Virus record (IMG/VR): IMGVR_UViG_3300031576_000087
Location: 1-46,834 of that record
Length of the DNA stretch: 46,834 bases
From: a virus
Direction: 5' to 3' (one strand)
Positions 15,194-24,918 of the stretch are shown in pieces. Under the pieces are notes generated by a model, which was not told where the DNA came from, made no database searches, and saw only the letters and a program-made list of their open reading frames with translations. Positions within the stretch are counted from its first letter, which is position 1. Each line of letters begins with the position of its first letter. The position numbers and the translations under genes are program-made.

Positions 15194-16213
15194 CTAAGTA
15201 ATATCATTTTCTCTAATTTTAGTAATCAAAAGTTTTTGTAAATCTGGATCTTCCTTTACGGCAAGACCAAAATTCTCAACACCTTGCCATTTTTTGCCGC
15301 CGTAATTAACCCAGGTTCCAGCCATTTCAACGATGCCCATTCCAACCGCTATAGTAGCAATTTCTTGATGTGTATTGATTAATCCATCTGTATAAGAGAA
15401 ATCCACCTCAACGGCCCTGTTTTGTGGACTCATTGAACTCTCTTCCATTTTAACGCGAATTTTGTGGCCAATTTGTATGAATTTTCCAGCACCATCTTTT
15501 TTATCACTATCAAAAGTGCGAGAGTCCTTACTGAAGATCTTTTCTATAATTACCCAATATTCAACAAAGTGCTTTAGGCCTTTACCGCCTGGTACATTGT
15601 ACGGTCTGTACTTAGCTGAATTGGTATCAAAATTATCTCTGATGTGTTGACATAAAAGTAATGCGATCTTGAATTGTCTTATGATTGGTAAAATCATTTT
15701 CATGGCACCGGGGAGGTATGCTCCGGCATCACCCATGACAAAATCAGTGCTATATTCTTTCCCTGCTTCTTTTGGATATCTAATGCCAGCAAGGGAGTCA
15801 ATAATAATCATTTTAATTTTTGCACCTTTTTGTAACATTACCTTAACGTCGGTGGTTATGTAGTCAAAAATATCTGTAGGCTCATTTGTTTGATAACTAA
15901 TAAAACGCTCAGGATCAATACCAAATGCTTTTTGCCAGTGTTCCATATTATCTCGGAATTCCGTATCAAAATGTAAAACAATGGCTTCTGGGTCAGTTTG
16001 GTGTAGATGTCCTGCGTATGCGAACGATAGAAGAGACTTGCCAGATTTTGGAGGTCCATAAAGCATGGCAGTATAGCCAGCCTTCATTCCGAAATCTTTA
16101 CCAAACAGATAATTCAATGCAGGACTGTTGGTTTGCGCGAACCACTGATCGGCTTTGCCCAGTTCCAACTTCTTTGCATCCTTGTGTAATTGTGAAAGAT
16201 AATTATCTGCCAT
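15194..16213 (-). CDS. RecA/UvsX-like recombinase
   Basis: 339 aa. RecA-type core: Walker A YGPPKSGKS (52-60), catalytic Glu in FDTEF, Walker B MIIIDSLAG (about 135-143), and a loop-2-like NVPGGKGLKHF. It lacks the long C-terminal domain of bacterial RecA and resembles the T4 UvsX type in size. It promotes strand exchange in recombination-dependent replication. It overlaps the putative mediator gene by 11 bp, in an SSB-mediator-recombinase gene order. Confidence 0.88.
   Translation of the reverse strand: MADNYLSQLHKDAKKLELGKADQWFAQTNSPALNYLFGKDFGMKAGYTAMLYGPPKSGKSLLSFAYAGHLHQTDPEAIVLHFDTEFRDNMEHWQKAFGIDPERFISYQTNEPTDIFDYITTDVKVMLQKGAKIKMIIIDSLAGIRYPKEAGKEYSTDFVMGDAGAYLPGAMKMILPIIRQFKIALLLCQHIRDNFDTNSAKYRPYNVPGGKGLKHFVEYWVIIEKIFSKDSRTFDSDKKDGAGKFIQIGHKIRVKMEESSMSPQNRAVEVDFSYTDGLINTHQEIATIAVGMGIVEMAGTWVNYGGKKWQGVENFGLAVKEDPDLQKLLITKIRENDIT
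15200..15229 (-). promoter_or_regulatory. Possible promoter for the structured RNA/primase operon
   Basis: -35 TTGATT (15224-15229), 18-bp spacer, -10 GATATT (15200-15205) on the - strand, within the last codons of the recombinase gene. Transcription would start near 15190-15193, just at the 5' end of the pairing element. The -10 is weak (4 of 6). Confidence 0.35.
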
Positions 16214-16760
16214 TGCGTTTGTCTCCAGCGTTCTTATTTAGGTAAGGATCTTTGCTAGTAAATTCTGTAACCTGCTTCGCAGAAAAATATGCACGTTCAA
16301 GTGCATGCTTAAGTCCGGCTACGTAGGTTGATATTGCCACAAGGGCGTCTTTTTTTCTTGTAGATTCAATAACTTCTTGATCTAAAACTACCGCTGCCTC
16401 TCTAGTATCGCTACTTGATTTGATGTTTTTAGCTTTTAAATGATTCTCTACTCGTTCTAGTAAGGCCGTAGCCGAAACCATTTCTAAAGTATTTTCAGAT
16501 TCTTTAAGTTCAAGTTCTGTAATGCCAATTATCCGATTTAACTGAATCATACCCATATTAAAATCGGTAATTAGTTCACCATAGGTAGCAGGGGTAACCC
16601 GTTGGATCTCCTCAGTGCGGCCAATTATACGATATATGTCCGTCATATCTATACGCATCGGCTGTAGCCCAGGATTCCCGCGTGGGATTATTAATGTGGT
16701 TTCAGACCCTAAGCCATAGCCGTCTCCAGTTATGACTTGAGGGACTTTTGTTTCGGACAC
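16203..16760 (-). CDS. Putative UvsY-like recombination mediator
   Basis: 185 aa, mostly helical. The last 80 residues (TREAAVVLDQEVIESTRKKDALVAIS, then a helix ending in ERAYFSAKQVTEF) have the layout of the T4 UvsY C-terminal half, and UvsY loads UvsX on gp32-coated DNA. The N-terminal 60 residues are different from UvsY. The main support is its position exactly between the gp32-like SSB gene and the UvsX-like gene, with 1-bp and 11-bp junctions. Sequence similarity alone is weak. Confidence 0.45.
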   Translation of the reverse strand: MSETKVPQVITGDGYGLGSETTLIIPRGNPGLQPMRIDMTDIYRIIGRTEEIQRVTPATYGELITDFNMGMIQLNRIIGITELELKESENTLEMVSATALLERVENHLKAKNIKSSSDTREAAVVLDQEVIESTRKKDALVAISTYVAGLKHALERAYFSAKQVTEFTSKDPYLNKNAGDKRNGR

Positions 16761-17900
16761 TTAAACCTTCTTATTTTCAGGGAATAAGAAATTTTTTACC
16801 TTATCATTATTCATGACCGAACCGGCTGGTTGAAAACTTGTAATGGGTGCCGGTGGAGGTTGAACAAAAGTAATTGTAGGTACTGCCTGAACGACAGGCT
16901 GTGAATTTACAGGGCCAACATTTTGATATGGACCAGTATAAGAAGGATATACAACCTGTGGCTGCTGTACAGTATTGCCCTGGCCATAATTTGGCTGTTG
17001 TTGGGTTGGAACAGCCGGTACCATATTGCCAGTCAAAGGTGGTGCGACCGAAACCACATTACCATTTGCTGTAGCTCTGTATTGTTGTTCTTGTGGGTCC
17101 TCATACGCCGGACCTTCCTGATTTTCTGTGCTATTAACAGGTCTTGCAAAAATTACATCAAAAACGCGCTGATCTAATGAGGACAGTGCTGTCTGTTCTT
17201 CAACGGTGAGTTCACGATATAGGGTTGTCAAATCTTCAGCTGAAGCTGACAGCCTGTTGGCGTCTTCATCAGTAAGCGGCATACGAATATAGCTGATAAT
17301 AAATTGATTGTTTGCATCCTTACCGGTTCGGGTAGCAGGATCAACTGGATAAATAGTACGGCCCTTTTCATCTTTTTGCTTTTTGAAATCAAAAAAGATA
17401 CCTTTGTCTGGACCGATACCGATGGCGTCCAACCCCTGAGTATGCAGTTCTCTAATGCGAGCTTCAAGATTTTGATATGAAGTGTATGGAATTTCTAATA
17501 CGCCAGGAGTTCCACCTGCATCCAAAACATTCAGTGCGTAAAATTTCTTGTGAAAAATGCGCTTAATGTTTTCTTTTAGTGCAAGTATGGTAGCGGGATT
17601 TTCATTACCGGCCATTGCAACTTCAAGTTGTTTTTTCATTTCTTCTAGACGGGTAAGAATGGGATCGTATTGAAGAACCACATCTTTTTGTTTTCTCAAA
17701 ATAGAAACAATAGGTTTTTTTGACCCGCGACTATCAGTAAGCCAAAACATTGAATAATATTTGGCAATTTGATTTTTATCTGCCAAAGATTTTGCCGGAG
17801 GCATGACTCGAAAAAGATTTGAACCATCTTTTAAGTAAAAGGTTTTGCGACGTGTGCCGCGATTAGCTTGTTTTGTAGGATCATATGAACCGAAACTCAT
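16761..17900 (-). CDS. gp32-like single-stranded DNA-binding protein
   Basis: 379 aa. The N-terminal motif NLFRVMPPA (residues 28-36) is typical of gp32-like SSBs (LRVLPP). A basic, mixed alpha/beta body of about 200 residues follows, then a Pro/Gln/Val-rich linker (about 265-355). The end (NNDKVKNFLFPENKKV) is a short conserved-looking tail, probably for protein contacts, though not acidic as in T4. It coats single-stranded DNA at the fork. AAGGAG precedes the ATG. Confidence 0.72.
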   Translation of the reverse strand: MSFGSYDPTKQANRGTRRKTFYLKDGSNLFRVMPPAKSLADKNQIAKYYSMFWLTDSRGSKKPIVSILRKQKDVVLQYDPILTRLEEMKKQLEVAMAGNENPATILALKENIKRIFHKKFYALNVLDAGGTPGVLEIPYTSYQNLEARIRELHTQGLDAIGIGPDKGIFFDFKKQKDEKGRTIYPVDPATRTGKDANNQFIISYIRMPLTDEDANRLSASAEDLTTLYRELTVEEQTALSSLDQRVFDVIFARPVNSTENQEGPAYEDPQEQQYRATANGNVVSVAPPLTGNMVPAVPTQQQPNYGQGNTVQQPQVVYPSYTGPYQNVGPVNSQPVVQAVPTITFVQPPPAPITSFQPAGSVMNNDKVKNFLFPENKKV

Positions 17901-17936
17901 TTGTTAACTCCTTGGTTATTAATGTTGGTTCTTGTT

Positions 17937-18692
17937 TTATTCTTCATTTTTAGTCGAACGTGTTTTTGGTTTGCGCAGTTTACTAACGACAAGGGCCTGT
18001 AATCCGGATGCACCATCTGGAATTTTATCGTCGCCGTTCAAGAATACGGTTTTACCAGTAATCTGATCAAGTCCCTTAGTATTTCCATTGACGCCGGTTA
18101 CAAAAAATACCATCTTATCGCTGTTAGTCATATTCTTTTCTGTGAAAAGATTCATTTTCTTAGCTAAATATAGCGATTTTAATTCATTCCCGTATGCTTT
18201 TGTAAGTATTCCCTGCAAATGCATTGACGCCTCTTCTGTATTTTTAAATACTCTATAATCAGTTGCATTAGCAACAATAGGAGGGATGAAGCTGGCCCCA
18301 ATAATTGTTCGAACATCCACTAAGGCATTATTCAGTCGGCTGACGGCACCTGCATTAAAGGCATATCCTTTAATTTGTTTTGGGTAAACTGTTTCCATAA
18401 TAGTTTTTTCAAGATCATTGAAATCATACTGTGAAACGTTTTCGGCACCCTGACCTTCAAGGATTTCTTTTAATTGCACCGAAAGATCAAGATCGGATGC
18501 GACATATACCGTAGTGGAATCTCCTAAAATCAGGCCCATTAATTTAGGGCGCAACGTTTGAAGCTTTTGCTTTGCGGCGTTCATCACTCCTTCTTGGCTA
18601 TATTTCGTGCGAGGGTCGAGATTGCCAAGCTCCATATTTGCGAGTTTGACATTTGTAACATATTCTTTTTTCAGTTCAGCTAAATCAGACAT
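17937..18692 (-). CDS. Hypothetical protein, 251 aa
   Basis: Driven by its own strong promoter (18718-18746) with AGGAG upstream of the ATG. It is an alpha/beta protein with no motif I recognise; the C-terminus is basic (SKLRKPKTRSTKNEE). Between SSB and polymerase genes, it may be a replication accessory protein, but nothing in the sequence proves it. Confidence 0.65.
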   Translation of the reverse strand: MSDLAELKKEYVTNVKLANMELGNLDPRTKYSQEGVMNAAKQKLQTLRPKLMGLILGDSTTVYVASDLDLSVQLKEILEGQGAENVSQYDFNDLEKTIMETVYPKQIKGYAFNAGAVSRLNNALVDVRTIIGASFIPPIVANATDYRVFKNTEEASMHLQGILTKAYGNELKSLYLAKKMNLFTEKNMTNSDKMVFFVTGVNGNTKGLDQITGKTVFLNGDDKIPDGASGLQALVVSKLRKPKTRSTKNEE

Positions 18693-18701
18693 GGTTTTCT
18701 C

Positions 18702-21700
18702 CTATTTGTCGATACTACTTATATCTAAAATTTTCTTGATTGTCAACTGTAAACCTTTTTCTGAGTGCATTTTTCTATTGATCAAAAAAAGTGCAACTTT
18801 TTCACTCATATCCTTATCGATACCGTGAGACGTAGTTCCCCAATCAGGCCATCGAATCGCTTCCAGGGTGAGATCTCCGCTTTCAATTAAGAATTTCAAC
18901 ATGGTATTAGGTATCTGTTCTTGCTGGCCGGTTTCTGGATTGAAAACTTTTCTATTATAGGTAATTTCTTCTGTTTCAGAAACGTACCCAACCATGGCAA
19001 AAGTATCTTCAAATTGGTCTTTTGGGTCGAGTTTCCTTTTGACCATAGATGAATTGAGCAGCGGCCTACCATTCAAATCTTTTCTATTGGGGTCCTTAAA
19101 TATGTAAATGTTATTGTATGGTTCAACCAACCCTTTTTGAATCATATAAGGAACGGACACGTCCGTCCAATCAAGTTTGTATACCGTGAAGATGGATCGC
19201 TTATACTGAAGTTGTCGAAGTGGGGATAAATTCATGAATTCTTCAGGGAATGGCTCTTCTTTGCCGCCTTCGATTTGCTTTTTAAGCTTGAGATAGATTG
19301 TAATTTTTTCCATGTCAGTGGTGCCTTCAGGAAATAGACTATCTACTAAACCACTAAGAATAAACTTAAAAACAATACGCTTGTTGATGATCCTGCGGTC
19401 TACCCTTGTAACGAAATCTTCAAATGAAGTAAAGGGCTTCTTGATTGCAATTTCAGCCGTTGTGGCTGGTCCTACGCCGTCTAATAAGGTTATAGGTGCC
19501 TGGATGCGAAGCTGGCCATTTAATTCGTTGATATAAAATTTTTCATCTGAATTATTAATCTCAGGCATAGTGATCCAATTAATAGCATTAGACCAATAAT
19601 ACTTCATGTCATCCTTGCTAGAATTGGATAGAATGGAGGTCCACCATTCAATTGGATAATAAAGACGCAAATATAAGCAGGCATATGCAACGTATGCATA
19701 AGAGATGCCATGCGCCTTATTAAAGGAATAATTTGCAGAAGCCATGATCTGTTCAATCAACAGGTCAACCTGTTTATCTTCCCACCTCCTACTCAGACAG
19801 CTTTTACGCAAGTCCCCCATACAAGACTTAAGAACTTCTTTTTCTTTTTTACCTATACCACGGCGAACAACTTCCGCCTGCTCGTATGAGTAATCTGCCA
19901 ATTCACGGAAGATCGCTAAGGTTTGCTCTTGATAGAGTTGAACTCCTAGAGTTTCTTTCATGATTGGTTCTAGATCTGGATGGATGTATTGAATCGGTCT
20001 ACCCTGTGCTCTTGCTACATACACTTCTGCCAAAGTCATCTCGTGATTATTTTCGAATTCACCCGATGGTGCATCTAATGTGCCGGGTCGGCACAAAGAT
20101 GTGACAGCCGATAAGTCATCAATGGATTGTGGTTTGATTGCTCTTAAATATGGACGTACAGTATCTGTGTCAAATTGAAAAACTGCCGCAGTATCGCCAT
20201 TCCCAAAGGCAGTGAAAACTTCTTTTGAATACGGTAAGTTGGCCCAATCAATATCAATATTTTTAATTTTTTTAATTAGCTGTGTACATGCCTGGATAAT
20301 TTTAAGGTTTTTGAGGCCAAGAAAGTCGTATTTAACTAATCCTGCCAATTCTATTTGCTTCGGTGAAAAACCAGTTACTCTTATATCGCTAACAATTGTA
20401 GTAGGTATATAGTTTTGTACTGGCTGATCGGCTATTACAACACCACAAGCATGCTGAGATTTTTGTCGTATAGTGCCCATCATTTCGGTTATAGTTTTCC
20501 ACATATCAGGATTCAGTTCGGCATATGCCCTAAGGCCAGTGTGTGTTTCAATTAGGCCTCTATGAAACACTCCATCAGCTGAATATCCAGTAACCCAATC
20601 GTAATCAGAAACACTATTTAACGCTGGAGGTTTATTTAGACTACCACACAGTCTTTCTGTTTCAGGTCTTACCTTGCCAAGAAAGGATCTTTCTGTATCC
20701 CTGATAGAAGATTTTAGTTTTAATTGTGAATCGACAGAAATACGACAGAATGCATCTCCGTATTTATTGTGTAGATATTCAAACAATTTACCTTGATCGG
20801 ATACGTCCATATCTACGTCCGGCAACGTATTAGCCTTAATACGGCCAAGCGTTAAGAATCTTTCAAATGAAAGACTGTGCTTGAGTGGATTAATAGCACT
20901 AACACCAATAAGATAAAGTAAAAGCGATCCTCCGGCAGAGCCTCTCACATTCATTAGAATGTCATTTTCCTTACAGTAATTAGCTACATCTTCTACAGTA
21001 AAGAAATACGATAAAAGATTGATCTTACCGTTTGAGGCTAGCACCTCGATCTCATACTTCAAGCGGTCGCACATTACTTGATTATTCCAATCCATACGAT
21101 TGAAGTTATTGATGGCATTAATTAGTTTGGTTTGATAGTCTTCAGGAAGAGGGCGAAGTACCCATCTTTCTTTGCCGGTAGTCAGCTTGAAATTGTCGAA
21201 TTGGCTGGCGAACTTATATGAATTATCAATCCACTCTTCAAATTCCTTTTCGCTAATATTCAATTGTTCTTTAAGAACCTCATAGGCTTCGTGTGAAGGA
21301 CAAATGTGATAACTATTGTAAAACTTCCAATTTTCTTGACCGTTTCCAAGACGGGCATCTTGCACGACCTTTTGTTCTGGTGTTGCAAAGTGGGAGTCTA
21401 GTGAAACGATAATAGGGTCATTGTATTTTTTTGCCAGATTAATAACGAATTGATTTGATGGTTTTTGTAGATCACCATCGGGTGCGAAAGGGGTGCATTC
21501 GTTAGGTTCGAAGAGTCCGGGAGATTTTTTTCCAGTCTCCTTATCTTTTACACCTTTTTTCCAGTTGTGAGTTACTGTGTGCGGAAAAACCTCAACATAA
21601 AAATTATCCCTACCTGCGATCTCTCTTATTAACAAGTAAGCCTTTTCTGCGAGTTCAGGGGTAGACACATTGCTGTTGCGGCGTGGAAGAAAAAACTTGT

Positions 21701-22220
21701 TTACGATTCCAATAAGACAGCTTGAGCAAATAGTGATATGGCCCGAAGCACCAGCAATCTCGTCAACGGTAGCGATTGGTTTACGTTCTCCCCATTTAAC
21801 CAATGCCCGTTCTTCCATTTTGGGTGTCAATTGGGTAAAGTAGTTATATGCCCACTCATCTTTGAAATGTACCGTTAGGTGTACATACTCGTTACGAATA
21901 GCCTTCTCAACTTTTTCATGTAAATCAGAATTGTCCTTAGCCTTGCCCTTAAGAACAATTTCTTGAGTAATAATCGGACGCAGATCTTCAATAAACGGAG
22001 GTTGCACATATAGCTCGATGCCGCAAATTGGTTTAAGGCCATTCTTCTTGGCTTTATCGTAAAGCTCAAGGGTGGAATTCATATTCCCGTGTTCCGTTAC
22101 TGAAACGTGCGTAGCGCCAAGTTCCTTATTGCGCAATACTATATCTTCTACAGAAGAAGCTCCATCAAGGCTATAATGTGTATGACTGTGAGGGTTCACA
22201 ATTTGCCGGAATTTAGACAT
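18702..22220 (-). CDS. dnaE: DNA polymerase III alpha subunit (DnaE, C family)
   Basis: 1172 aa, the normal size for DnaE. The N-terminal PHP domain begins with HSHTHYSLDGA (residues about 10-20), with VTEHGNM and CGIELY following. The polymerase active site has the paired Asp of LPDVDMDVSD (near 465-472) and a third Asp in KYDFLGLKNL (about 633). The fingers show NKAHGISYAYVAYACLYLRLYYP. A C-terminal OB-like region follows. It replicates the phage genome without reliance on the host polymerase. The PHP metal ligands look largely intact, so proofreading activity is possible; no separate epsilon subunit is seen. Confidence 0.95.
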   Translation of the reverse strand: MSKFRQIVNPHSHTHYSLDGASSVEDIVLRNKELGATHVSVTEHGNMNSTLELYDKAKKNGLKPICGIELYVQPPFIEDLRPIITQEIVLKGKAKDNSDLHEKVEKAIRNEYVHLTVHFKDEWAYNYFTQLTPKMEERALVKWGERKPIATVDEIAGASGHITICSSCLIGIVNKFFLPRRNSNVSTPELAEKAYLLIREIAGRDNFYVEVFPHTVTHNWKKGVKDKETGKKSPGLFEPNECTPFAPDGDLQKPSNQFVINLAKKYNDPIIVSLDSHFATPEQKVVQDARLGNGQENWKFYNSYHICPSHEAYEVLKEQLNISEKEFEEWIDNSYKFASQFDNFKLTTGKERWVLRPLPEDYQTKLINAINNFNRMDWNNQVMCDRLKYEIEVLASNGKINLLSYFFTVEDVANYCKENDILMNVRGSAGGSLLLYLIGVSAINPLKHSLSFERFLTLGRIKANTLPDVDMDVSDQGKLFEYLHNKYGDAFCRISVDSQLKLKSSIRDTERSFLGKVRPETERLCGSLNKPPALNSVSDYDWVTGYSADGVFHRGLIETHTGLRAYAELNPDMWKTITEMMGTIRQKSQHACGVVIADQPVQNYIPTTIVSDIRVTGFSPKQIELAGLVKYDFLGLKNLKIIQACTQLIKKIKNIDIDWANLPYSKEVFTAFGNGDTAAVFQFDTDTVRPYLRAIKPQSIDDLSAVTSLCRPGTLDAPSGEFENNHEMTLAEVYVARAQGRPIQYIHPDLEPIMKETLGVQLYQEQTLAIFRELADYSYEQAEVVRRGIGKKEKEVLKSCMGDLRKSCLSRRWEDKQVDLLIEQIMASANYSFNKAHGISYAYVAYACLYLRLYYPIEWWTSILSNSSKDDMKYYWSNAINWITMPEINNSDEKFYINELNGQLRIQAPITLLDGVGPATTAEIAIKKPFTSFEDFVTRVDRRIINKRIVFKFILSGLVDSLFPEGTTDMEKITIYLKLKKQIEGGKEEPFPEEFMNLSPLRQLQYKRSIFTVYKLDWTDVSVPYMIQKGLVEPYNNIYIFKDPNRKDLNGRPLLNSSMVKRKLDPKDQFEDTFAMVGYVSETEEITYNRKVFNPETGQQEQIPNTMLKFLIESGDLTLEAIRWPDWGTTSHGIDKDMSEKVALFLINRKMHSEKGLQLTIKKILDISSIDK
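18718..18746 (-). promoter_or_regulatory. Strong sigma-70-type promoter inside 3' end of dnaE
   Basis: Consensus -35 TTGACA (18741-18746), 17-bp spacer, -10 TATAAG (18718-18723) on the - strand. It should give extra transcription of the 251-aa gene, SSB, mediator and recombinase downstream. Confidence 0.75.
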
Positions 22221-22224
22221 CGAC

Positions 22225-22461
22225 TTACTCTACATCAATCTTGAGTAAGCGTCTATATTTTTTTATAGTAGCCTTAAATAGGGCTTGAAATTCTTCCAAT
22301 GAAATAGCAAGCAATGACGACGCAAATCTGTCGTTAACTCCATTAGGATTAACAACCTCAAGTCTTTCTAGACTATAATCGTGCTTAGGAGAATTTATGA
22401 AATCTGGTTCGGTCGCCAGTTTTTCTTTGATTTGTGCTTTGGTCAAACGTTCTTTTTTCAT
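22225..22461 (-). CDS. Hypothetical protein, 78 aa
   Basis: Small basic protein, ending 4 bp before dnaE and overlapping the previous stop by 4 bp. It begins MKKERLTKAQIKEKL and has a helical C-terminal half (EEFQALFKATIKKYRRLLK). No family recognised; operon packing supports it as real. Confidence 0.6.
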   Translation of the reverse strand: MKKERLTKAQIKEKLATEPDFINSPKHDYSLERLEVVNPNGVNDRFASSLLAISLEEFQALFKATIKKYRRLLKIDVE

Positions 22462-22865
22462 TTATTCCTTTTAAGTTCAATCACTTCGCAAGGTGTTAAT
22501 TTTTTGATAATTTCTTCTCGTTTGCGCCGTAAAAGTTTCATTTGTTGTATGCGGTCGTGTAAATATTTACTCAAGGTTTTGACTATATCGGATTTCTTTC
22601 GAAGACTTAATAAACAAACTTGAGATTCCATTCTTACCAATCGCACTTGATCTATTGAAATAACTTCACAGGAGGTCAGGTTTTTTAATAACAAAATTTG
22701 ATTATCCAAGATCCTACTAAGGGCTCTTGCTTCAATAAATTCCAGGTCTAACCCCTCCTGGACTGTAATCAAAACCTTGGATAATTCATCAATCGCCGAT
22801 TGAATTACTTGATATTCATAAGATCCGGCAATTTCTGGACTTACTTCTTCCGTTGGTGTTTGCAT
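22458..22865 (-). CDS. Hypothetical helical protein, 135 aa
   Basis: Mostly leucine-rich helices with alternating charges, likely coiled coil. Two copies of a similar short segment occur: KNLTSCEVISIDQVRL (about residues 60-75) and KKLTPCEVIELKRNK at the C-terminus, suggesting an internal duplication. It overlaps its neighbours by 4 and 25 bp. Family not recognised. Confidence 0.6.
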   Translation of the reverse strand: MQTPTEEVSPEIAGSYEYQVIQSAIDELSKVLITVQEGLDLEFIEARALSRILDNQILLLKNLTSCEVISIDQVRLVRMESQVCLLSLRKKSDIVKTLSKYLHDRIQQMKLLRRKREEIIKKLTPCEVIELKRNK

Positions 22866-23128
22866 ATATCACAAATGAGAAATATCAAGGCTCCCCCAGG
22901 TTTTTCCAATTTGAAAAGCTTCATCTCCCCCTTACCGCAATTTTCACAAATAACTGTAGGTGGGGTCTTAACTTTTTCAATTACAAGTTTAGATCCCAAC
23001 TGTTTTTCCAATTGGCGAATACGTTGGTGTAAATGCCTAATGGTTTTTTGTAGTTCCCTGTTTCTTCCTCGTAGAGCTTCATCCGAAGAATCGCTTCCAC
23101 GGGGCCGGGCGCTTCGATTTTTCGACAT
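22841..23128 (-). CDS. Zinc-ribbon protein, 95 aa
   Basis: A basic, Ser-rich N-terminus, a coiled-coil segment (about 23-50: LQKTIRHLHQRIRQLEKQLG), then a zinc ribbon formed by CENCGKGE and CDICKHQRKK (two CXXC knuckles about 25 residues apart). Probably a small nucleic-acid- or protein-binding factor. It lies 2 bp after the phosphoesterase gene. Confidence 0.65.
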   Translation of the reverse strand: MSKNRSARPRGSDSSDEALRGRNRELQKTIRHLHQRIRQLEKQLGSKLVIEKVKTPPTVICENCGKGEMKLFKLEKPGGALIFLICDICKHQRKK

Positions 23129-23130
23129 AA

Positions 23131-24372
23131 TTACAAGCCTGTGAATGGCTTAATTACCTTATCTAGTGTTTTATCGGTTGCTGAATTACTGACATCAATC
23201 ATCCTGAAATCTCCTACCGGATGATCAGGAACGGCCTCCCACATAACTTGAACCTGTGGGGCCTCCATAATATTCAAACTCTGTGCAAAACTATTTGGAG
23301 GAGTCAATGCTCCATTTAAGATTAAAAAAGCCTTATTCGGCAGAGGTGTAACTACCGCTTGATGTATGTGTCCGGTAACAAACACCTTATACTCATCAGC
23401 ATCCTTCATAGATGCATTAATTTTGTTAATTTGATTTTCAAGGTTAGCGATGTCAATTTTTTTGCCAGGATTGCCTGGATTCAAATGAGTATCTCCGTGA
23501 GTTGCATAACCCTTATTGTGAAATAAGTTGAACTCCACCCACGGTGTCAAGGGTTGATAGAATTCAATATTTGGATAGTCGCTCACAGCTTGCCGAATTG
23601 CATAATAAATCGTTGTTTCTAGGGCATTATATTTCATAGATGTGGCACGTTTTTGATGAACCGATATGTCTCGCCCATGGTTTCCTACTGCAAAATAAAC
23701 CCGAATCTTTTTAAAATTGGCAGCCAGATGCTTCAAAACTTGAGGATATAGCCAAATTGCTCTACATGTTTGCATGTGCAATAAGTCTGCTGATGTTCTA
23801 TTGTGTAATTCATTCTCAATCATATCGCCCAACATCAGTAAATTCAATACCGTTTCGTCGCGATATTGTTGTTTATAATTCACAATGTTTTCAGTAAGAT
23901 ATGCTAACGCCCGTGCTTCTTCTACAGGTCCATATTCCAATCTAGTTTCTGGTTTAATAATATCAGAGCCAATGTGGTGATCAGAAAAAACCGCATTCAA
24001 AATTCGTTCTGTAGACTTATTCTTTTTTGGTCGATATACAGGCCCAGAAATTTTAGGCATTCCACTGACAGTCTCTTTAAGCCGGGCAAGTAATCGGTTT
24101 AAATCAGCTTGTTCGTTAAAGAGCTTATTGTAATCTTTACGAACTTCTTTTAGGTCTTGGACAAGTTCTTCATCTTCAGGCTTTTCTTTGCGAAAATATG
24201 CATCAACTATATTGCGCATACCGCCTGCAGCACGGATTTGCCATTCCGAATATTGGCCGCCCAGTTTGTTGTATTTAGCTTTAGTCAGTTCGTATGGGTT
24301 TAAATTGCTTTCCTTACATATTTTCTTAATGTCTTTAGCAATTTGATCAACATTAACTTTGTTTTTGTTCAT
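23131..24372 (-). CDS. Calcineurin-like metallophosphoesterase
   Basis: 413 aa from the ATG at 24372, chosen because AAGGA lies 8 nt upstream, inside the end of the previous gene. The phosphoesterase motifs are in order: SDHHIG, GDMIEN, GNHGR, THGD, TGHIHQ. The N-terminal 110 residues are a separate, basic, helical domain (with a DNA-binding-like SEWQIRAAGG segment). This type of phage protein has been likened to a DNA-associated nuclease or phosphatase, and the substrate is not visible. It differs from the second phosphoesterase on the + strand, which resembles SbcD. Confidence 0.82.
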   Translation of the reverse strand: MNKNKVNVDQIAKDIKKICKESNLNPYELTKAKYNKLGGQYSEWQIRAAGGMRNIVDAYFRKEKPEDEELVQDLKEVRKDYNKLFNEQADLNRLLARLKETVSGMPKISGPVYRPKKNKSTERILNAVFSDHHIGSDIIKPETRLEYGPVEEARALAYLTENIVNYKQQYRDETVLNLLMLGDMIENELHNRTSADLLHMQTCRAIWLYPQVLKHLAANFKKIRVYFAVGNHGRDISVHQKRATSMKYNALETTIYYAIRQAVSDYPNIEFYQPLTPWVEFNLFHNKGYATHGDTHLNPGNPGKKIDIANLENQINKINASMKDADEYKVFVTGHIHQAVVTPLPNKAFLILNGALTPPNSFAQSLNIMEAPQVQVMWEAVPDHPVGDFRMIDVSNSATDKTLDKVIKPFTGL

Positions 24373-24910
24373 TAGAGAGTTCCTTGGCATCTTCTGGTTG
24401 TTCTGGGTTAACGAACTCGTACACTTGCTTGATCGTAATCTTTCCTACAGTGTCACCTACCTTTTTGCCAAGTAAATCATTTTTAATTCCATCCGCTTCG
24501 AACGCAGCAAGAACCTTAAAAGCTAAAGATATTTCATCAGAAACGTAAACTATCAAACTGTCGTCGTTCTGAACAGTATCAATTTTTTTCAAAATTCCTG
24601 CTTTTTCATCTTCATCAAGTCTATTGGTAATATTCTTAACCCTTCTTTCGTTAACCTTATCTGTAACCGATGTGCGGTTGATAGCCTTACCTTCCCCTCC
24701 AAGGTCATAGACGGCCTGCAATTGATCATTCATCATGCGTATTTGTGCAGACAAATCCTTGACTATTGAAGCCGTAGCACTAAAAGCCTGATTGGCTTCA
24801 ACGTATTCCTGAAGTAGAGATCCTAATTGCGCTTCCATTTCTTGAAAGCGTTCTGTGTATGTTTTAACGCGATTTGGTTGAGGCGTAACGTGTTGATTAT
24901 TGGATTCCAT
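24353..24910 (-). CDS. Hypothetical protein with coiled coil, 185 aa
   Basis: N-terminal coiled coil (about residues 20-65) followed by an acidic mixed domain with DSLIVYVSDEISLAFKVLAAFEADG. It overlaps the phosphoesterase gene by 20 bp. No family recognised. Confidence 0.6.
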   Translation of the reverse strand: MESNNQHVTPQPNRVKTYTERFQEMEAQLGSLLQEYVEANQAFSATASIVKDLSAQIRMMNDQLQAVYDLGGEGKAINRTSVTDKVNERRVKNITNRLDEDEKAGILKKIDTVQNDDSLIVYVSDEISLAFKVLAAFEADGIKNDLLGKKVGDTVGKITIKQVYEFVNPEQPEDAKELSNEQKQS

Positions 24911-24918
24911 ATTTCTCC

